From Cedecea neteri (lineage in GTDB: Bacteria > Pseudomonadota > Gammaproteobacteria > Enterobacterales > Enterobacteriaceae), in NCBI RefSeq assembly GCF_000758325.1, contig NZ_CP009459.1, positions 3,038,001 through 3,102,000 of the forward strand: DNA of 64,000 bases, given 5' to 3'. The notes below the pieces were generated by a model. It saw only the letters and a program-made list of their open reading frames with translations. It ran no database searches and was not told the origin of the DNA. How positions within the stretch are numbered: position 1 is the first letter of the stretch; each line of letters begins with the position of its first letter. This document shows, in pieces, positions 56,263 to 64,000 of this stretch. The translations under genes and the position numbers were made by a program.

Positions 56263-56840
56263 CCTGCGCGCAGGACCAGGCGAATAAAACTGTCGATGTC
56301 GTCCAGCGCCAGCTGCCTGTCGGCGGGGGCTGAGGCGACCAGCAGTTTGTCGGCATAGCCGTTAAGCAGGGCACTGAACTGGCGTGTGGTTCTGGCGGCA
56401 TCCACCGCTTTAAACACGCCAGCCGCAATGCCGTCATCGACGATATCGGCCAGCACCTTTTCCCATTTTTGCGTCATCACCAGCGCAAGATCGGCCCACA
56501 CGCTGCTGTGTGCCGCCTGGTGCCACAGCGCGCCGTAAAGCTGCCACACCGCGTCCGGCGCGTGAGGGAGATAAGTGTGGATCAGGCGTTGCAGCTTATC
56601 TTCCGGGGAAAACGTTTTGGTTTCGTCGGTAAACTTGTTCAGGTCGGCCATCAAAAACGCCGTCATGGCTTCAATGCAAAGCGTTTGCCAGTCGCTGAAG
56701 TAGTGGTAAATATGGCTTCGCGAGATGCCCACCCGCTCGGTGAGTTCGCGTGTGGTCACCTTCTCAATGCCTTTCTCAATGAACAGCTCAATGGCCCCGC
56801 TCAGGATTTTACTTCTTAGCGTGTCCGGTGCTTCTTTCAT
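56259..56840 (-). CDS. TetR/AcrR-family regulator, SmvR-like
   Basis: A 193-residue repressor: ILSGAIELFIEKGIEKVTTRELTERVGIS followed by RSHIYHYFSDWQTLCIE is the HTH. It follows smvA by 41 bp on the same strand, so the two likely share a transcript. In Klebsiella the repressor SmvR sits beside smvA and controls chlorhexidine and cationic biocide efflux; here position and twin operators before smvA suggest the same job. Its 3' end overlaps the end of the convergent Kup gene by 4 bp. Confidence 0.82.
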   Translation of the reverse strand: MKEAPDTLRSKILSGAIELFIEKGIEKVTTRELTERVGISRSHIYHYFSDWQTLCIEAMTAFLMADLNKFTDETKTFSPEDKLQRLIHTYLPHAPDAVWQLYGALWHQAAHSSVWADLALVMTQKWEKVLADIVDDGIAAGVFKAVDAARTTRQFSALLNGYADKLLVASAPADRQLALDDIDSFIRLVLRAG

Positions 56841-56881
56841 GACGTTTCCACGGTTATCTGAATCGCTGGTGGGGCATCTTA

Positions 56882-58387
56882 TCAGTTTTTAACTTGTTGG
56901 CTGGACAGCTTTTCCGGCTGGCGCAGCACATATTTCAAGATAGCAGTGCTGACGGCGACCAGCACGGCGGCGCAGATAATCACCGTCAGATAGGCATGAC
57001 TGAAGGCATTTCGCGCCAGTTCTTTCAGCAGGGCGGCGCTGGCCGTGCTCATCGAGCCTGCAAGATGCAGCGCTTCATCCAGGCTGTCGTAAGCGCTGTT
57101 CCCCGCGACCAGGCCTTCAGGCAACACCAGGCTGGCGCTGTATACCGCGGTCATCAGGCCACCCAGCAATGTGACGCCAAGCACGCCGCCCATTTCCCAT
57201 GAGACGTCCTCAATCGCGGCGACCATACCGGCTTTTTCCTCCGGGGCATTTAGCATGATGGATGTTGATGCGGCGGTAAACGCCACGCCAAGCCCAAGCC
57301 CGATGACAAATAGCGCGGCGAGCTGTGGCGCCAGGCTGTAATCGGCCAGTAAAGCCATGCCGGTCATGCCCATAGCTGTCACCAGCAGGCCGAAGACCAT
57401 CAGTTTTGCACCGCCCCAGCGCGGCAGCACGACGCCCGCCAGCGGAGAGGCGAGGGCGGAGCCAATCGGAATAGGCAGAATCGACAGCCCGGCTAACAGC
57501 GGTGTCAGGCCCAGAACAAGCTGCAGGCGCTGGGTCAGCACCAGCTCAATGCCGGTTAGCGCGATCATGGTGATAATCGCCACGCTGATGCCGCTGGCAA
57601 ACATGCGGTTGCGAAACAGCGAGAAATCGATCATCGGATGCTCAGTCCGCTGTTGGCGACGAACAAACAGCGCTAAAAACACGACGCCAGCCAGCAAAGA
57701 TCCGGCCACGGTTAGCCACGAGGCGTCCATCTTGCTGAGTTCCTTGAGGGCGTATATCACGCCGACAAGGCCAAGCATAATTAGCAGCGAAGCGGTGAAA
57801 TCACAGGGACGGCTGGCGTTCCCCGCATCCCGTGGGATCAGGAACCAGGCAAAAATGATAACCAGTAAGACGACCGGCACGTTAATCAGGAAGACCGATC
57901 CCCACCAGAAGTATTCCAGCAGCACGCCGCCAATAACCGGGCCAAGCGCGGCCGCGGCAGAAGCCACGGCAGACCAAATGCCGATGGCCAACGCCCGCTC
58001 GCGCTCGTTAGTGAAGACCTGGCGCACGATGGCAAGCGTGGCTGGCATCATCATCGTGGCACCTATAGCCAGAAACACGCGTGAAGCGATCAGCAGTTCA
58101 GCCGTGGGCGAATAGGCCGCGCAGAGCGAAGCGAGACCGAAAACAGGTAACCCGGACATAAAGAGCAGCTTGTGGCCCAGGCGGTCACTCAGCATGCCCG
58201 CGCCAGGAAGCAGGCCCGCCGCCACCAGCGGGTAGGCATTAATGATCCACAGTTTTTCAGACGCCGTAGCGTTTAAGGCCTGGGTGAGCCTCGGCAGGGC
58301 TGTGTACAGCACTGTCATATCAATAATGATCAGGAAAAGGGTGCTGGTCAGGATCGCCAGAATCAGCCAGCGGTTAGTGAAGCGCAT
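56882..58387 (-). CDS. smvA: SmvA-type MFS efflux pump
   Basis: A 501-residue drug:H+ antiporter of the 14-helix DHA2 group. The first helix LILAILTSTLFLIIIDMTVLYTALP, the motif A loop GMLSDRLGHKLL and motif C near LGPVIGGVLLE are intact. It matches SmvA, which exports methyl viologen and quaternary ammonium or chlorhexidine-like cations. First gene of an operon with a TetR regulator, behind two identical palindromes. Confidence 0.9.
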   Translation of the reverse strand: MRFTNRWLILAILTSTLFLIIIDMTVLYTALPRLTQALNATASEKLWIINAYPLVAAGLLPGAGMLSDRLGHKLLFMSGLPVFGLASLCAAYSPTAELLIASRVFLAIGATMMMPATLAIVRQVFTNERERALAIGIWSAVASAAAALGPVIGGVLLEYFWWGSVFLINVPVVLLVIIFAWFLIPRDAGNASRPCDFTASLLIMLGLVGVIYALKELSKMDASWLTVAGSLLAGVVFLALFVRRQQRTEHPMIDFSLFRNRMFASGISVAIITMIALTGIELVLTQRLQLVLGLTPLLAGLSILPIPIGSALASPLAGVVLPRWGGAKLMVFGLLVTAMGMTGMALLADYSLAPQLAALFVIGLGLGVAFTAASTSIMLNAPEEKAGMVAAIEDVSWEMGGVLGVTLLGGLMTAVYSASLVLPEGLVAGNSAYDSLDEALHLAGSMSTASAALLKELARNAFSHAYLTVIICAAVLVAVSTAILKYVLRQPEKLSSQQVKN

Positions 58388-58412
58388 GTGAATGCCTCTA
58401 AAAAAGCCAAAT

Positions 58413-58457
58413 TTGAGCGGTTGCTCAAGCGCGAAATATACTTGAGCGGTTGCTCAA
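58413..58457 (-). promoter_or_regulatory. Two identical palindromic operators before smvA
   Basis: TTGAGCGGTTGCTCAA occurs at 58413-58428 and 58442-58457, each a dyad TTGAGC-N4-GCTCAA, starting 29 bp apart and 26 bp upstream of the smvA start. Identity and placement point to a TetR-family repressor, most likely the adjacent one. Confidence 0.85.
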
Positions 58458-58574
58458 AAACAAGATCGACGTTGCCACGTATTTAGCGGCGGTTGACTTG
58501 TTGTGAAGGGAGAGATCGCGATAAGGTAGCCGCCTGCGAGGATATTCATTCAGGTTTGAGCACAGGGCAGGGAA

Positions 58575-59189
58575 ATGAAAAAACTGATCGTGATGTTACA
58601 TGGCGTAGGAAGTTCCGGGGCGGATCTCGAAGGGCTGGGGCTTTTCGTCCAGCAGGTCATGCCTGAAGTGCTATTTGCTTCCCCGAACGGCAGCGAGCCT
58701 TTTGACGGCGGCGGTGATGCCTGGCAGTGGTTCAGCCTGGAAGGCGTGACCGCACAAAACCGCCCGCAGCGTGTCGTAGAGGCCCGGGCCGCGTTTGATG
58801 CAACGCTGGAAGCTATTTTTAAGCAGCATGATGTGACGCCGGGTAAAGATCAGGTCATCCTGCTGGGCTTCTCGCAGGGATCTATTATGGCCCTGGATGT
58901 CCTGGCTACCTCCCGTTTTCCACTGGCGGGCGTGGTCGCGTTTTCCGGGCGTCTTGCTTCACCCAAACCGTATCACGTGGCGGCAGATGCGTCGGCGCTG
59001 TTGATTCATGGCATGGCGGATCAGGTGATTCCGTGGGCTGAAAGTGAAGCGGCCGCCGCGGCGCTAATTGAAGCCGGAGCGGAAGTTGAAACGCTGTTTG
59101 AACCTGGTGTGGTGCATACCATTAGCGCGGATGGCGTGTCGCAGGCGCTGGGGTATATTGCGGAGCGTTTTGAGTTAGACCCGGAGTGA
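58575..59189 (+). CDS. Alpha/beta-hydrolase, phospholipase/carboxylesterase family
   Basis: A 204-residue esterase-like protein. LIVMLHGVGSSGADLEG gives the oxyanion region, GFSQGSIMALD has the nucleophile serine near residue 99, HGMADQVIPW the aspartate, and EPGVVHTIS the catalytic histidine. No signal peptide. This is the YpfH/acyl-protein thioesterase-like group; natural substrate unknown. It has a short AGGGCAGGGAA ribosome site and stands alone. Confidence 0.85.
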   Translation: MKKLIVMLHGVGSSGADLEGLGLFVQQVMPEVLFASPNGSEPFDGGGDAWQWFSLEGVTAQNRPQRVVEARAAFDATLEAIFKQHDVTPGKDQVILLGFSQGSIMALDVLATSRFPLAGVVAFSGRLASPKPYHVAADASALLIHGMADQVIPWAESEAAAAALIEAGAEVETLFEPGVVHTISADGVSQALGYIAERFELDPE

Positions 59190-59197
59190 TTTTTTCC

Positions 59198-59280
59198 CTC
59201 ACCCTAACCCTCTCCCAAAGGGAGAGGGGATAAAAATACTGCATGTGATTTTACCTCTCACCCCTTTTGGGGATAGGGGC
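59198..59280. repeat. REP-like palindromic repeat
   Basis: CCCTCTCCC-aaa-GGGAGAGGG (59208-59228), preceded by CCCTCACCCTAA, is a palindrome type scattered through many enterobacterial genomes between genes. A second smaller dyad CACCCC-tttt-GGGG follows at 59258-59271. It sits between convergent genes, the usual place for REP elements, and may also end transcription. Confidence 0.7.
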
Positions 59281-59287
59281 AAAATCT

Positions 59288-60322
59288 TCAGGACTTACTC
59301 ATATCACTCAGCAGCACCGCAATACTCTTCCCGCCTTCCGTTTGTTCCAGCGCAATCTTTACCGCAATCGTCAGCGGAACAGACAGCAGCATACCGACCG
59401 GGCCAAGCAGCCAGCCCCAGAAGATGAGCGACAGGAACACCACCAGTGTAGAGAGCCCAAGCCCTCGGCCCATCATGCGCGGCTCCAGGATATTGCCAAA
59501 TACCAGGTTAATCAGAAGATAACCTGCCACGACAATCAGGGCCTCGTACAACCCGTTAAATACCAGAACCTGCACCACGGGAGGAATAGCCGCCAGCACC
59601 GAGCCGATGTTGGGAATATAGTTGAGCGCGAAGGCCAGCAGCCCCCAGATAAAGGCAAAGCGGACGTCCAGGGCGGCAAGCATCCCCCAGACGACAAGGC
59701 CGGTAACGATGCTGATGGCCGTTTTTAGCACCAAATAATGGCTGACGCTGTCCAGCGCACGCTGAATGGCACCCATACCTTCTTCCGGGCGAGCCATCAG
59801 CTGCTGCAGCTTGCGCGGCAGTTGAGGTACCTCAATCAGCATAAACACCACGGTCAGCAGCAGTAAAAAGATAGACGTCATGGCGTTGGAAAGCTGCGTC
59901 AGCAGACCGGTAACCAGCGTCATCAGGGCATTAGGATCGACATACTTCATTAACTCATCGACAGACACAGAGATGCCCGCGCGCTGCAGCCAGGGTTCAA
60001 GGGTTTTTAGGGGCACCACCAATGAAGAGCGGTACTGCGGCAGGGTCCGCGCCAGTTCGTTAAGCGAAGTGCCGAGATAGGCCAGCAGCAGCACCATGCT
60101 CAGGATAATGACGACAATCACCAGGCTGATGGCCAGCACGCGCGGCACCCGCAGCCGTTCAAGACGGCGAATCAGCGGGTTGAGAATAACGGCAATAAAT
60201 AGTGCCAGAATAAATGGCACGATGATGTCGGCCGCCGCTTTAATACCCACCAGAATAATGACCAGCATGCCCAGCATAATCACGGCTTTCAGTGCTTTGA
60301 GTGTAATAATTGGTTTTGCCAT
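59288..60322 (-). CDS. tqsA: AI-2E family transporter TqsA
   Basis: A 344-residue membrane protein (UPF0118/AI-2E family) equal in length to E. coli TqsA, which exports the quorum signal AI-2. Seven to eight hydrophobic segments; the C-terminal [35 protein letters not shown] and [17 protein letters not shown] are family hallmarks. I chose ATG 60322 (MAKPIITL); the frame open from 60382 adds 20 unlikely residues. It is divergent from mdtJI, as in E. coli. Confidence 0.93.
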   Translation of the reverse strand: MAKPIITLKALKAVIMLGMLVIILVGIKAAADIIVPFILALFIAVILNPLIRRLERLRVPRVLAISLVIVVIILSMVLLLAYLGTSLNELARTLPQYRSSLVVPLKTLEPWLQRAGISVSVDELMKYVDPNALMTLVTGLLTQLSNAMTSIFLLLLTVVFMLIEVPQLPRKLQQLMARPEEGMGAIQRALDSVSHYLVLKTAISIVTGLVVWGMLAALDVRFAFIWGLLAFALNYIPNIGSVLAAIPPVVQVLVFNGLYEALIVVAGYLLINLVFGNILEPRMMGRGLGLSTLVVFLSLIFWGWLLGPVGMLLSVPLTIAVKIALEQTEGGKSIAVLLSDMSKS

Positions 60323-60576
60323 TGTGGCGGGTTCTCCAGTGTGCGGGGAGGGGGAATAATACACCACCGTTAAAATAGTCATCCCTTTATTACGTTATTT
60401 TAAACGTTAAAAACAGTTTAATACATTGTGTTTTTGCTGTCGTTAATCGTAAAGGAGTGTAAAGGTCAGGCGCTAACATGCCGAATTATGGTATAAAATT
60501 GCCGTGTTTAACTACTGAGGACAATTTTCTATCCGCAACTGACGAGAAGCAACACCGCGGATAAGTTGGAAATATT

Positions 60577-60675
60577 ATGGACAATACGTTCAGCATTTCA
60601 TTCAATCAGCATTCTATTTTTATCACATCTACTTCTTCACTCTCTGGTGAGCAGCACTGGCGCAACGCGCTTTAG
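60577..60675 (+). CDS. mdtU: Short leader ORF upstream of mdtJI (MdtU-like)
   Basis: A 32-codon ORF (MDNTFSISFNQHSIFITS at the start, GEQHWRNAL at the end) in the long leader before mdtJ. In E. coli a small upstream ORF, mdtU, of similar size lets spermidine control mdtJI expression. Position, size and long leader agree, but I cannot check sequence homology. A weak ribosome site (TTGGAA) precedes it. The symbol is given on position only. The rest of 60323-60782 holds promoter-like TATAAAAT near 60491 and no further gene. Confidence 0.5.
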   Translation: MDNTFSISFNQHSIFITSTSSLSGEQHWRNAL

Positions 60676-60782
60676 TCCCTTTCTTCTGACAATTTTTCTG
60701 GTTCTTTAATTTGCCCTTGCTCGTCGTGTGACGTGGCTTGTCGGTTTTTTGCATATTTATTTTCTCTGTCAGGAGAGAAATC

Positions 60783-61157
60783 ATGATTTATTGGATTTTA
60801 TTGGGATTAGCCATCGTTGCCGAAATTACCGGCACCTTGTCAATGAAATGGTCAAGCGTAAACGAAAGTAATATGGGTTATATTTTCATGCTGGTCATGA
60901 TCGCAGTTTCCTATATTTTTCTGGCGTTTTCGGTTAAAAAAATCGCCCTTGGTGTGGCATACGCCATGTGGGAAGGCATCGGTATTCTGTTTATTACCCT
61001 CTTCAGCGTCATGCTGTTTGATGAGTCCATTTCACCGCTAAAAATACTTGGCTTAACTACTCTGGTTATTGGTATCGCGCTGATTAAATCGGGTACGCGA
61101 GAAAAAAAATCACGCCCGGTGATGTCAGAGAAAGGGGAGCATCATGCTGTCGTTTGA
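60783..61157 (+). CDS. mdtJ: Spermidine export SMR protein MdtJ
   Basis: A 124-residue four-helix small multidrug resistance protein, half of the MdtJI heteromer that exports spermidine. The conserved membrane glutamate is in [15 protein letters not shown], and [15 protein letters not shown] is the family core. The ATG at 60783 follows AGGAGAG; an earlier in-frame start at 60738 is not needed. It overlaps mdtI by 14 bp. Confidence 0.95.
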   Translation: MIYWILLGLAIVAEITGTLSMKWSSVNESNMGYIFMLVMIAVSYIFLAFSVKKIALGVAYAMWEGIGILFITLFSVMLFDESISPLKILGLTTLVIGIALIKSGTREKKSRPVMSEKGEHHAVV

Positions 61158-61473
61158 GTGGGTACACGCCCTGTGGCTAGCGTTAGCCATTATTCTGGAA
61201 ATCGTCGCCAATATCTTTTTAAAACAATCTGATGGTTTCAAACGCCCGATTTACGGCGTGCTGTCTCTGCTGGCCGTGCTGGCCGCGTTCAGTGCCCTGG
61301 CTCAGGCCGTTAAAGGCATCGAGTTATCCGTCGCCTATGCGCTCTGGGGCGGGTTTGGTATCGCCGCCACCGTGGCCGCGGGCTGGATCCTCTTCGGCCA
61401 GCGCCTTAACCGCAAAGGTTGGGTTGGCATCAGCTTGTTGCTGATAGGGATGATTATTATCAAAATTGCCTGA
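61144..61473 (+). CDS. mdtI: Spermidine export SMR protein MdtI
   Basis: A 109-residue SMR protein, partner of Mdt[21 protein letters not shown] carries the conserved glutamate and [19 protein letters not shown] is the subunit core. The start lies inside the end of mdtJ, so translation is coupled. A hairpin follows. Confidence 0.95.
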   Translation: MLSFEWVHALWLALAIILEIVANIFLKQSDGFKRPIYGVLSLLAVLAAFSALAQAVKGIELSVAYALWGGFGIAATVAAGWILFGQRLNRKGWVGISLLLIGMIIIKIA

Positions 61474-61481
61474 TCCATCAC

Positions 61482-61512
61482 GCTGCCCGTTAATTATTCG
61501 GGCAGCGCTTTC
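61482..61512 (+). terminator. Hairpin after mdtI
   Basis: GCTGCCCG-ttaattatt-CGGGCAGC is a perfect eight-bp stem followed by GCTTTCCTC. The T run is short, so termination strength is uncertain. Confidence 0.65.
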
Positions 61513-61606
61513 CTCAGGGTGTATTACGCTTATTTTACGGTAAAAGCACTTCTCTAAATCAAAAGCCGAAAACCTTCACGTTATTTCACTTAGAAGAGAG
61601 CTGAAA

Positions 61607-63769
61607 TTGCGTAATCCTCTTAGCTGGAAAAGCACGCCCGTTGCTGGAGCCTTGTTTACCATGGTGTTTATGGCAGGCATCGGACTGATCGTGTCTATCA
61701 TCGCGCTCCTCTACCTTTCACTTCACCTTATTAGCAGTAAAACCAATGAGATAGATGAACACCGAAGCGCACTGTCGGTGCAGGGGGCCATACAGACCTC
61801 GGTCAACCGCGTGTGGGCGTTGGTGATTGATAATGCGGTCTGGGACGATGCCGTCAATCAAGTTTATCGCCCTGAGCTGGACGTTAACTGGCTATATAAC
61901 ACCTGGGGCGCGGGTTACAAAATCAATAACCTCTATGACGGCGTGTATGTGCTGGATGAAGGGTTCAATGTGCTTTGGGGCTCGTTTCGTGGGCAACGGG
62001 TGACGGGGCAAAAGATTTCTCAACTTGGGAAGGGGTTTGAGTCCCTCGTCTACCAGAACGCGCAAACGCTCAGAGATGACAAAAAAATATTTGCCGGGAT
62101 CACGCAAACCGAGAGCGGTGTTTCGTTTATCGGCATCGGGCTGATCCGGCCAATGCTGGGGCGACTTCACGTTCACGACGCCACGCGCCGTTACCTGGTG
62201 ATTGGCCGTCAGATTAATAACGCGATGCTAAAAGAGCTGGGAAACACTTTTCAGATTGAAAACCTACGCCTGACGTCCACGCCATCTGATTCTTCAAGTG
62301 TCCCGCTGAACAGCGCCTCAGGTGAAACGCTGGGATACCTTAGCTGGCAGCCACGGTTGCCTGGGGCAGAGGCGGCGCGTGCTGCTTCGGCGGACATCCT
62401 GCGCATTACGATGCTTGCGGCGGTGTTGATACTGGTCTTTATCGTCATCAGCAGCCTGGGGCTGTACAAGCTGGCCCGAGGTGAAAAGCAGGCGAGAAAT
62501 ATCGCGTTGACCGACTGGCTCAGCCATTTACCTAACCGACGAGCGCTCATCGAGCGGCTGGAAACCATCAGCAAGCGGGGTGATAGCGACGAAAAAAGCG
62601 TGGTATTTATCGATCTCGATGGTTTTAAGGACGTGAATGATATTTACGGGCACGATAAAGGCGACCAGTTAATCGTGACCATTGCTCATGCTCTTCGCGA
62701 TCGCGTGCCGCAAAACGGCATGCTGGTGCGCATGGGAGGAGATGAATTTGCCATGATGATCGGCGGGGAGAGAGCCGGGGAACGCTCAGCCGCTTTTGCG
62801 GGTTCGGTTCTGGATTTTCTGAGCCAGCCTGTCCCCGTGGGGGAAAGTACCATACATATTAGCGCCAGCATCGGGATTGCTTCGGGCTCGCTGGTGGATT
62901 GCAGCAGCTCGGAGCTGTTCCGCCGGGCCGATATCGCTATGTATCACTCTAAAATTACCGGAAAAGGCCGCACGACTTATTATGATGCGGCGTTAAATAA
63001 CGTTCGCGAACGTCGTTTAACCATCGAAAATGACATTCGCGCGGGCCTTGTTCGGGATGAGTTTGAGGTCTGGTACCAGCCGATTATAGATGCACGTAGC
63101 CAGGCGATAGCCGGTGTGGAAGCGCTGGTGCGCTGGCCGCGTCGCCCTGGTGGAGAGTTGTTGCCAGATGAGTTTATTCCCGTGGCTGAAACGAGCGGTC
63201 TTATCTATTCGCTCGGACTGTTTGTGCTCCGCCGGGCGTGCTGTGATTTAGCTTCCCATGAGGATCTGCGGCTGTCGGTAAACATTTCTCCGGCGCAGTT
63301 CCGCGACCCGGAGTTTGAAGACAAGGTTGCCCGGGTACTACAGGACACGGCGTTTCCGGCGCAAAGGCTTGAGCTGGAAGTGACGGAAAGCTATGTGCTC
63401 GAAAACCCGGAGCGCGCCCTGGCGGCCATTCGAAATCTTAAGTCTCAGGGTACGGCGGTGGCGCTGGACGATTTCGGCAACGGCTATTCGAGCATCGGCT
63501 ATTTGCGCCGTTTTAACTTTGACACCATCAAAATAGACAAGTCCCTGGCCGGACTAGTGGACAGCGATGAACAAGCGTTGGCGCTGGTGAACGGGACGGT
63601 TCGCATTGCCACCGCGTTGGGTATGGCGGTGACGGCAGAGGGAGTGGAAAACCAAGAGCAGCTCAGGCTGCTTTGCCAGGCTGGCTGCGACCGGCTGCAG
63701 GGCTATTATTTCAGCCCGCCTAAGCCGCTGGAGGCAGTATTAATGCTGCGACAGCGGCATCAGGTTTAG
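61607..63769 (+). CDS. CHASE4-GGDEF-EAL cyclic-di-GMP turnover protein
   Basis: A 720-residue membrane protein that could both make and break cyclic-di-GMP. One helix at about 14-38, a periplasmic CHASE4 sensor (WDDAVNQVYRPELDVNWLYNTW near 75) to about 240, a second helix near 262-285, GGDEF with intact RMGGDEF near 382, and EAL with EALVRW, NISPAQF, LEVTES, DDFGNGYSS and KIDKSL all intact. No RxxD inhibitory site is seen before GGDEF. The TTG start at 61607 follows AGAGAG; no ATG gives a complete first helix. It lies between mdtI and ydgD. Confidence 0.9.
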   Translation: MRNPLSWKSTPVAGALFTMVFMAGIGLIVSIIALLYLSLHLISSKTNEIDEHRSALSVQGAIQTSVNRVWALVIDNAVWDDAVNQVYRPELDVNWLYNTWGAGYKINNLYDGVYVLDEGFNVLWGSFRGQRVTGQKISQLGKGFESLVYQNAQTLRDDKKIFAGITQTESGVSFIGIGLIRPMLGRLHVHDATRRYLVIGRQINNAMLKELGNTFQIENLRLTSTPSDSSSVPLNSASGETLGYLSWQPRLPGAEAARAASADILRITMLAAVLILVFIVISSLGLYKLARGEKQARNIALTDWLSHLPNRRALIERLETISKRGDSDEKSVVFIDLDGFKDVNDIYGHDKGDQLIVTIAHALRDRVPQNGMLVRMGGDEFAMMIGGERAGERSAAFAGSVLDFLSQPVPVGESTIHISASIGIASGSLVDCSSSELFRRADIAMYHSKITGKGRTTYYDAALNNVRERRLTIENDIRAGLVRDEFEVWYQPIIDARSQAIAGVEALVRWPRRPGGELLPDEFIPVAETSGLIYSLGLFVLRRACCDLASHEDLRLSVNISPAQFRDPEFEDKVARVLQDTAFPAQRLELEVTESYVLENPERALAAIRNLKSQGTAVALDDFGNGYSSIGYLRRFNFDTIKIDKSLAGLVDSDEQALALVNGTVRIATALGMAVTAEGVENQEQLRLLCQAGCDRLQGYYFSPPKPLEAVLMLRQRHQV

Positions 63770-63772
63770 CGC

Positions 63773-64000
63773 TTATTGTGCCAGCGCTTCCAGTCTGTCG
63801 CGGAAGCCGGTGACTGAGATGGCGCGGTTGTCAGCTCTGTATCTGTCTTTGGCTGCCGGGGCGGAACTTTGCACCGCAATCAGCTGCCAGCCCTGATCGG
63901 TTTTCAGTAACAGCGGGGAACCACTATCGCCGGGGAGCGTATCGCACTGGTGAGACAGCACGGACGCCTGCGCCCAGCCCGTAACCAGGCAGTTACTGTG
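63773..64000 (-). CDS. ydgD: Trypsin-like serine protease YdgD (N terminus outside window)
   Basis: The frame is open to the right edge, so only the C-terminal 75 residues are present. NCLVTGWAQ and [15 protein letters not shown] hold the catalytic serine of chymotrypsin-fold peptidases, with QLIAVQSS in the substrate strand. In E. coli ydgD lies next to mdtI, which supports this identity. It is convergent with the GGDEF-EAL gene and ends 3 bp after it. Confidence 0.85.
   Translation of the reverse strand, partial: HSNCLVTGWAQASVLSHQCDTLPGDSGSPLLLKTDQGWQLIAVQSSAPAAKDRYRADNRAISVTGFRDRLEALAQ

Noticed and set aside
60478-60564. A 28-codon open frame before the mdtU-like leader
   Set aside because: It overlaps the likely promoter -10 (TATAAAAT near 60491), so it would not be transcribed from there; no near ribosome site.

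Overview
The window reads as chromosomal DNA of a member of the Enterobacteriaceae. Gene content supports this: the complete arnBCADTEF lipid A operon, rlhA next to sutR, btsSR with yjiA-yjiX-btsT, pgaABCD, the butanediol genes budABC with budR, smvA, and the tqsA/mdtJI/ydgD block. Codon use is that of a moderately GC-rich enterobacterium. The bud operon with the arn and pga sets would suit a Klebsiella-, Enterobacter- or Cedecea-like genus, but I cannot fix the genus from sequence alone. No rRNA, tRNA, insertion sequence, prophage or CRISPR array was seen.

Layout. 1-4.4 kb: the tail of an AraC regulator, the benzoate-type transporter ydcO, its divergent regulator sutR, and rlhA (23S rRNA hydroxylation). 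4.4-12.1 kb: the arn operon, seven overlapping or tightly packed genes making and transferring 4-amino-4-deoxy-L-arabinose to lipid A, behind a PmrA-type box. 12.1-15.0 kb: small enzymes, a LysR regulator and a P-loop kinase-like gene. 15.0-17.6 kb: a second MetNIQ-type importer. 18.1-24.0 kb: the pyruvate-sensing pair BtsS/BtsR facing yjiA-yjiX-btsT, so sensor, regulator and target transporter sit together, with a clear BtsR direct repeat and a CRP-like site in front of btsT. 24.3-25.0 kb: copper protein CueP under a textbook CueR promoter. 25.0-32.5 kb: a LuxR-type regulator, a 690-bp AT-rich control region and pgaABCD for the poly-N-acetylglucosamine biofilm polymer.

32.5-40.3 kb is an accessory block of transporter/regulator pairs (LysR-LysE, AbrB-TetR, D-threonine-aldolase-like enzyme-LysR, metallo-beta-lactamase-fold hydrolase-LysR), several with visible operators. 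40.2-42.3 kb is a small rearranged patch: a glutathione peroxidase gene lies between two copies of a junction made of a lysR 3' end and an Imm63-type immunity gene 3' end. It is followed by a small orphan immunity-like cluster. 42.4-44.5 kb holds mesD-mesX, a folate-independent, oxygen-linked methionine synthase pair. 44.7-49.6 kb is a TetR-adaptor-RND efflux operon, followed by a MerR remnant.

50.0-54.2 kb is budR/budABC (acetolactate to acetoin to 2,3-butanediol) with a strong CRP-type site. Then come a Kup-type potassium transporter, smvA with a TetR gene and twin operators, an alpha/beta hydrolase, tqsA, a short leader ORF before mdtJI (spermidine export), a CHASE4-GGDEF-EAL protein and the start-truncated serine protease ydgD at the right edge.

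Most of the window is well-known enterobacterial biology. The least ordinary parts are the duplicated lysR/imm63 junction around gpx, the orphan immunity-like cluster, the PgaB protein without a lipobox cysteine, the mesD-mesX pair, and several unassigned palindromic operators.
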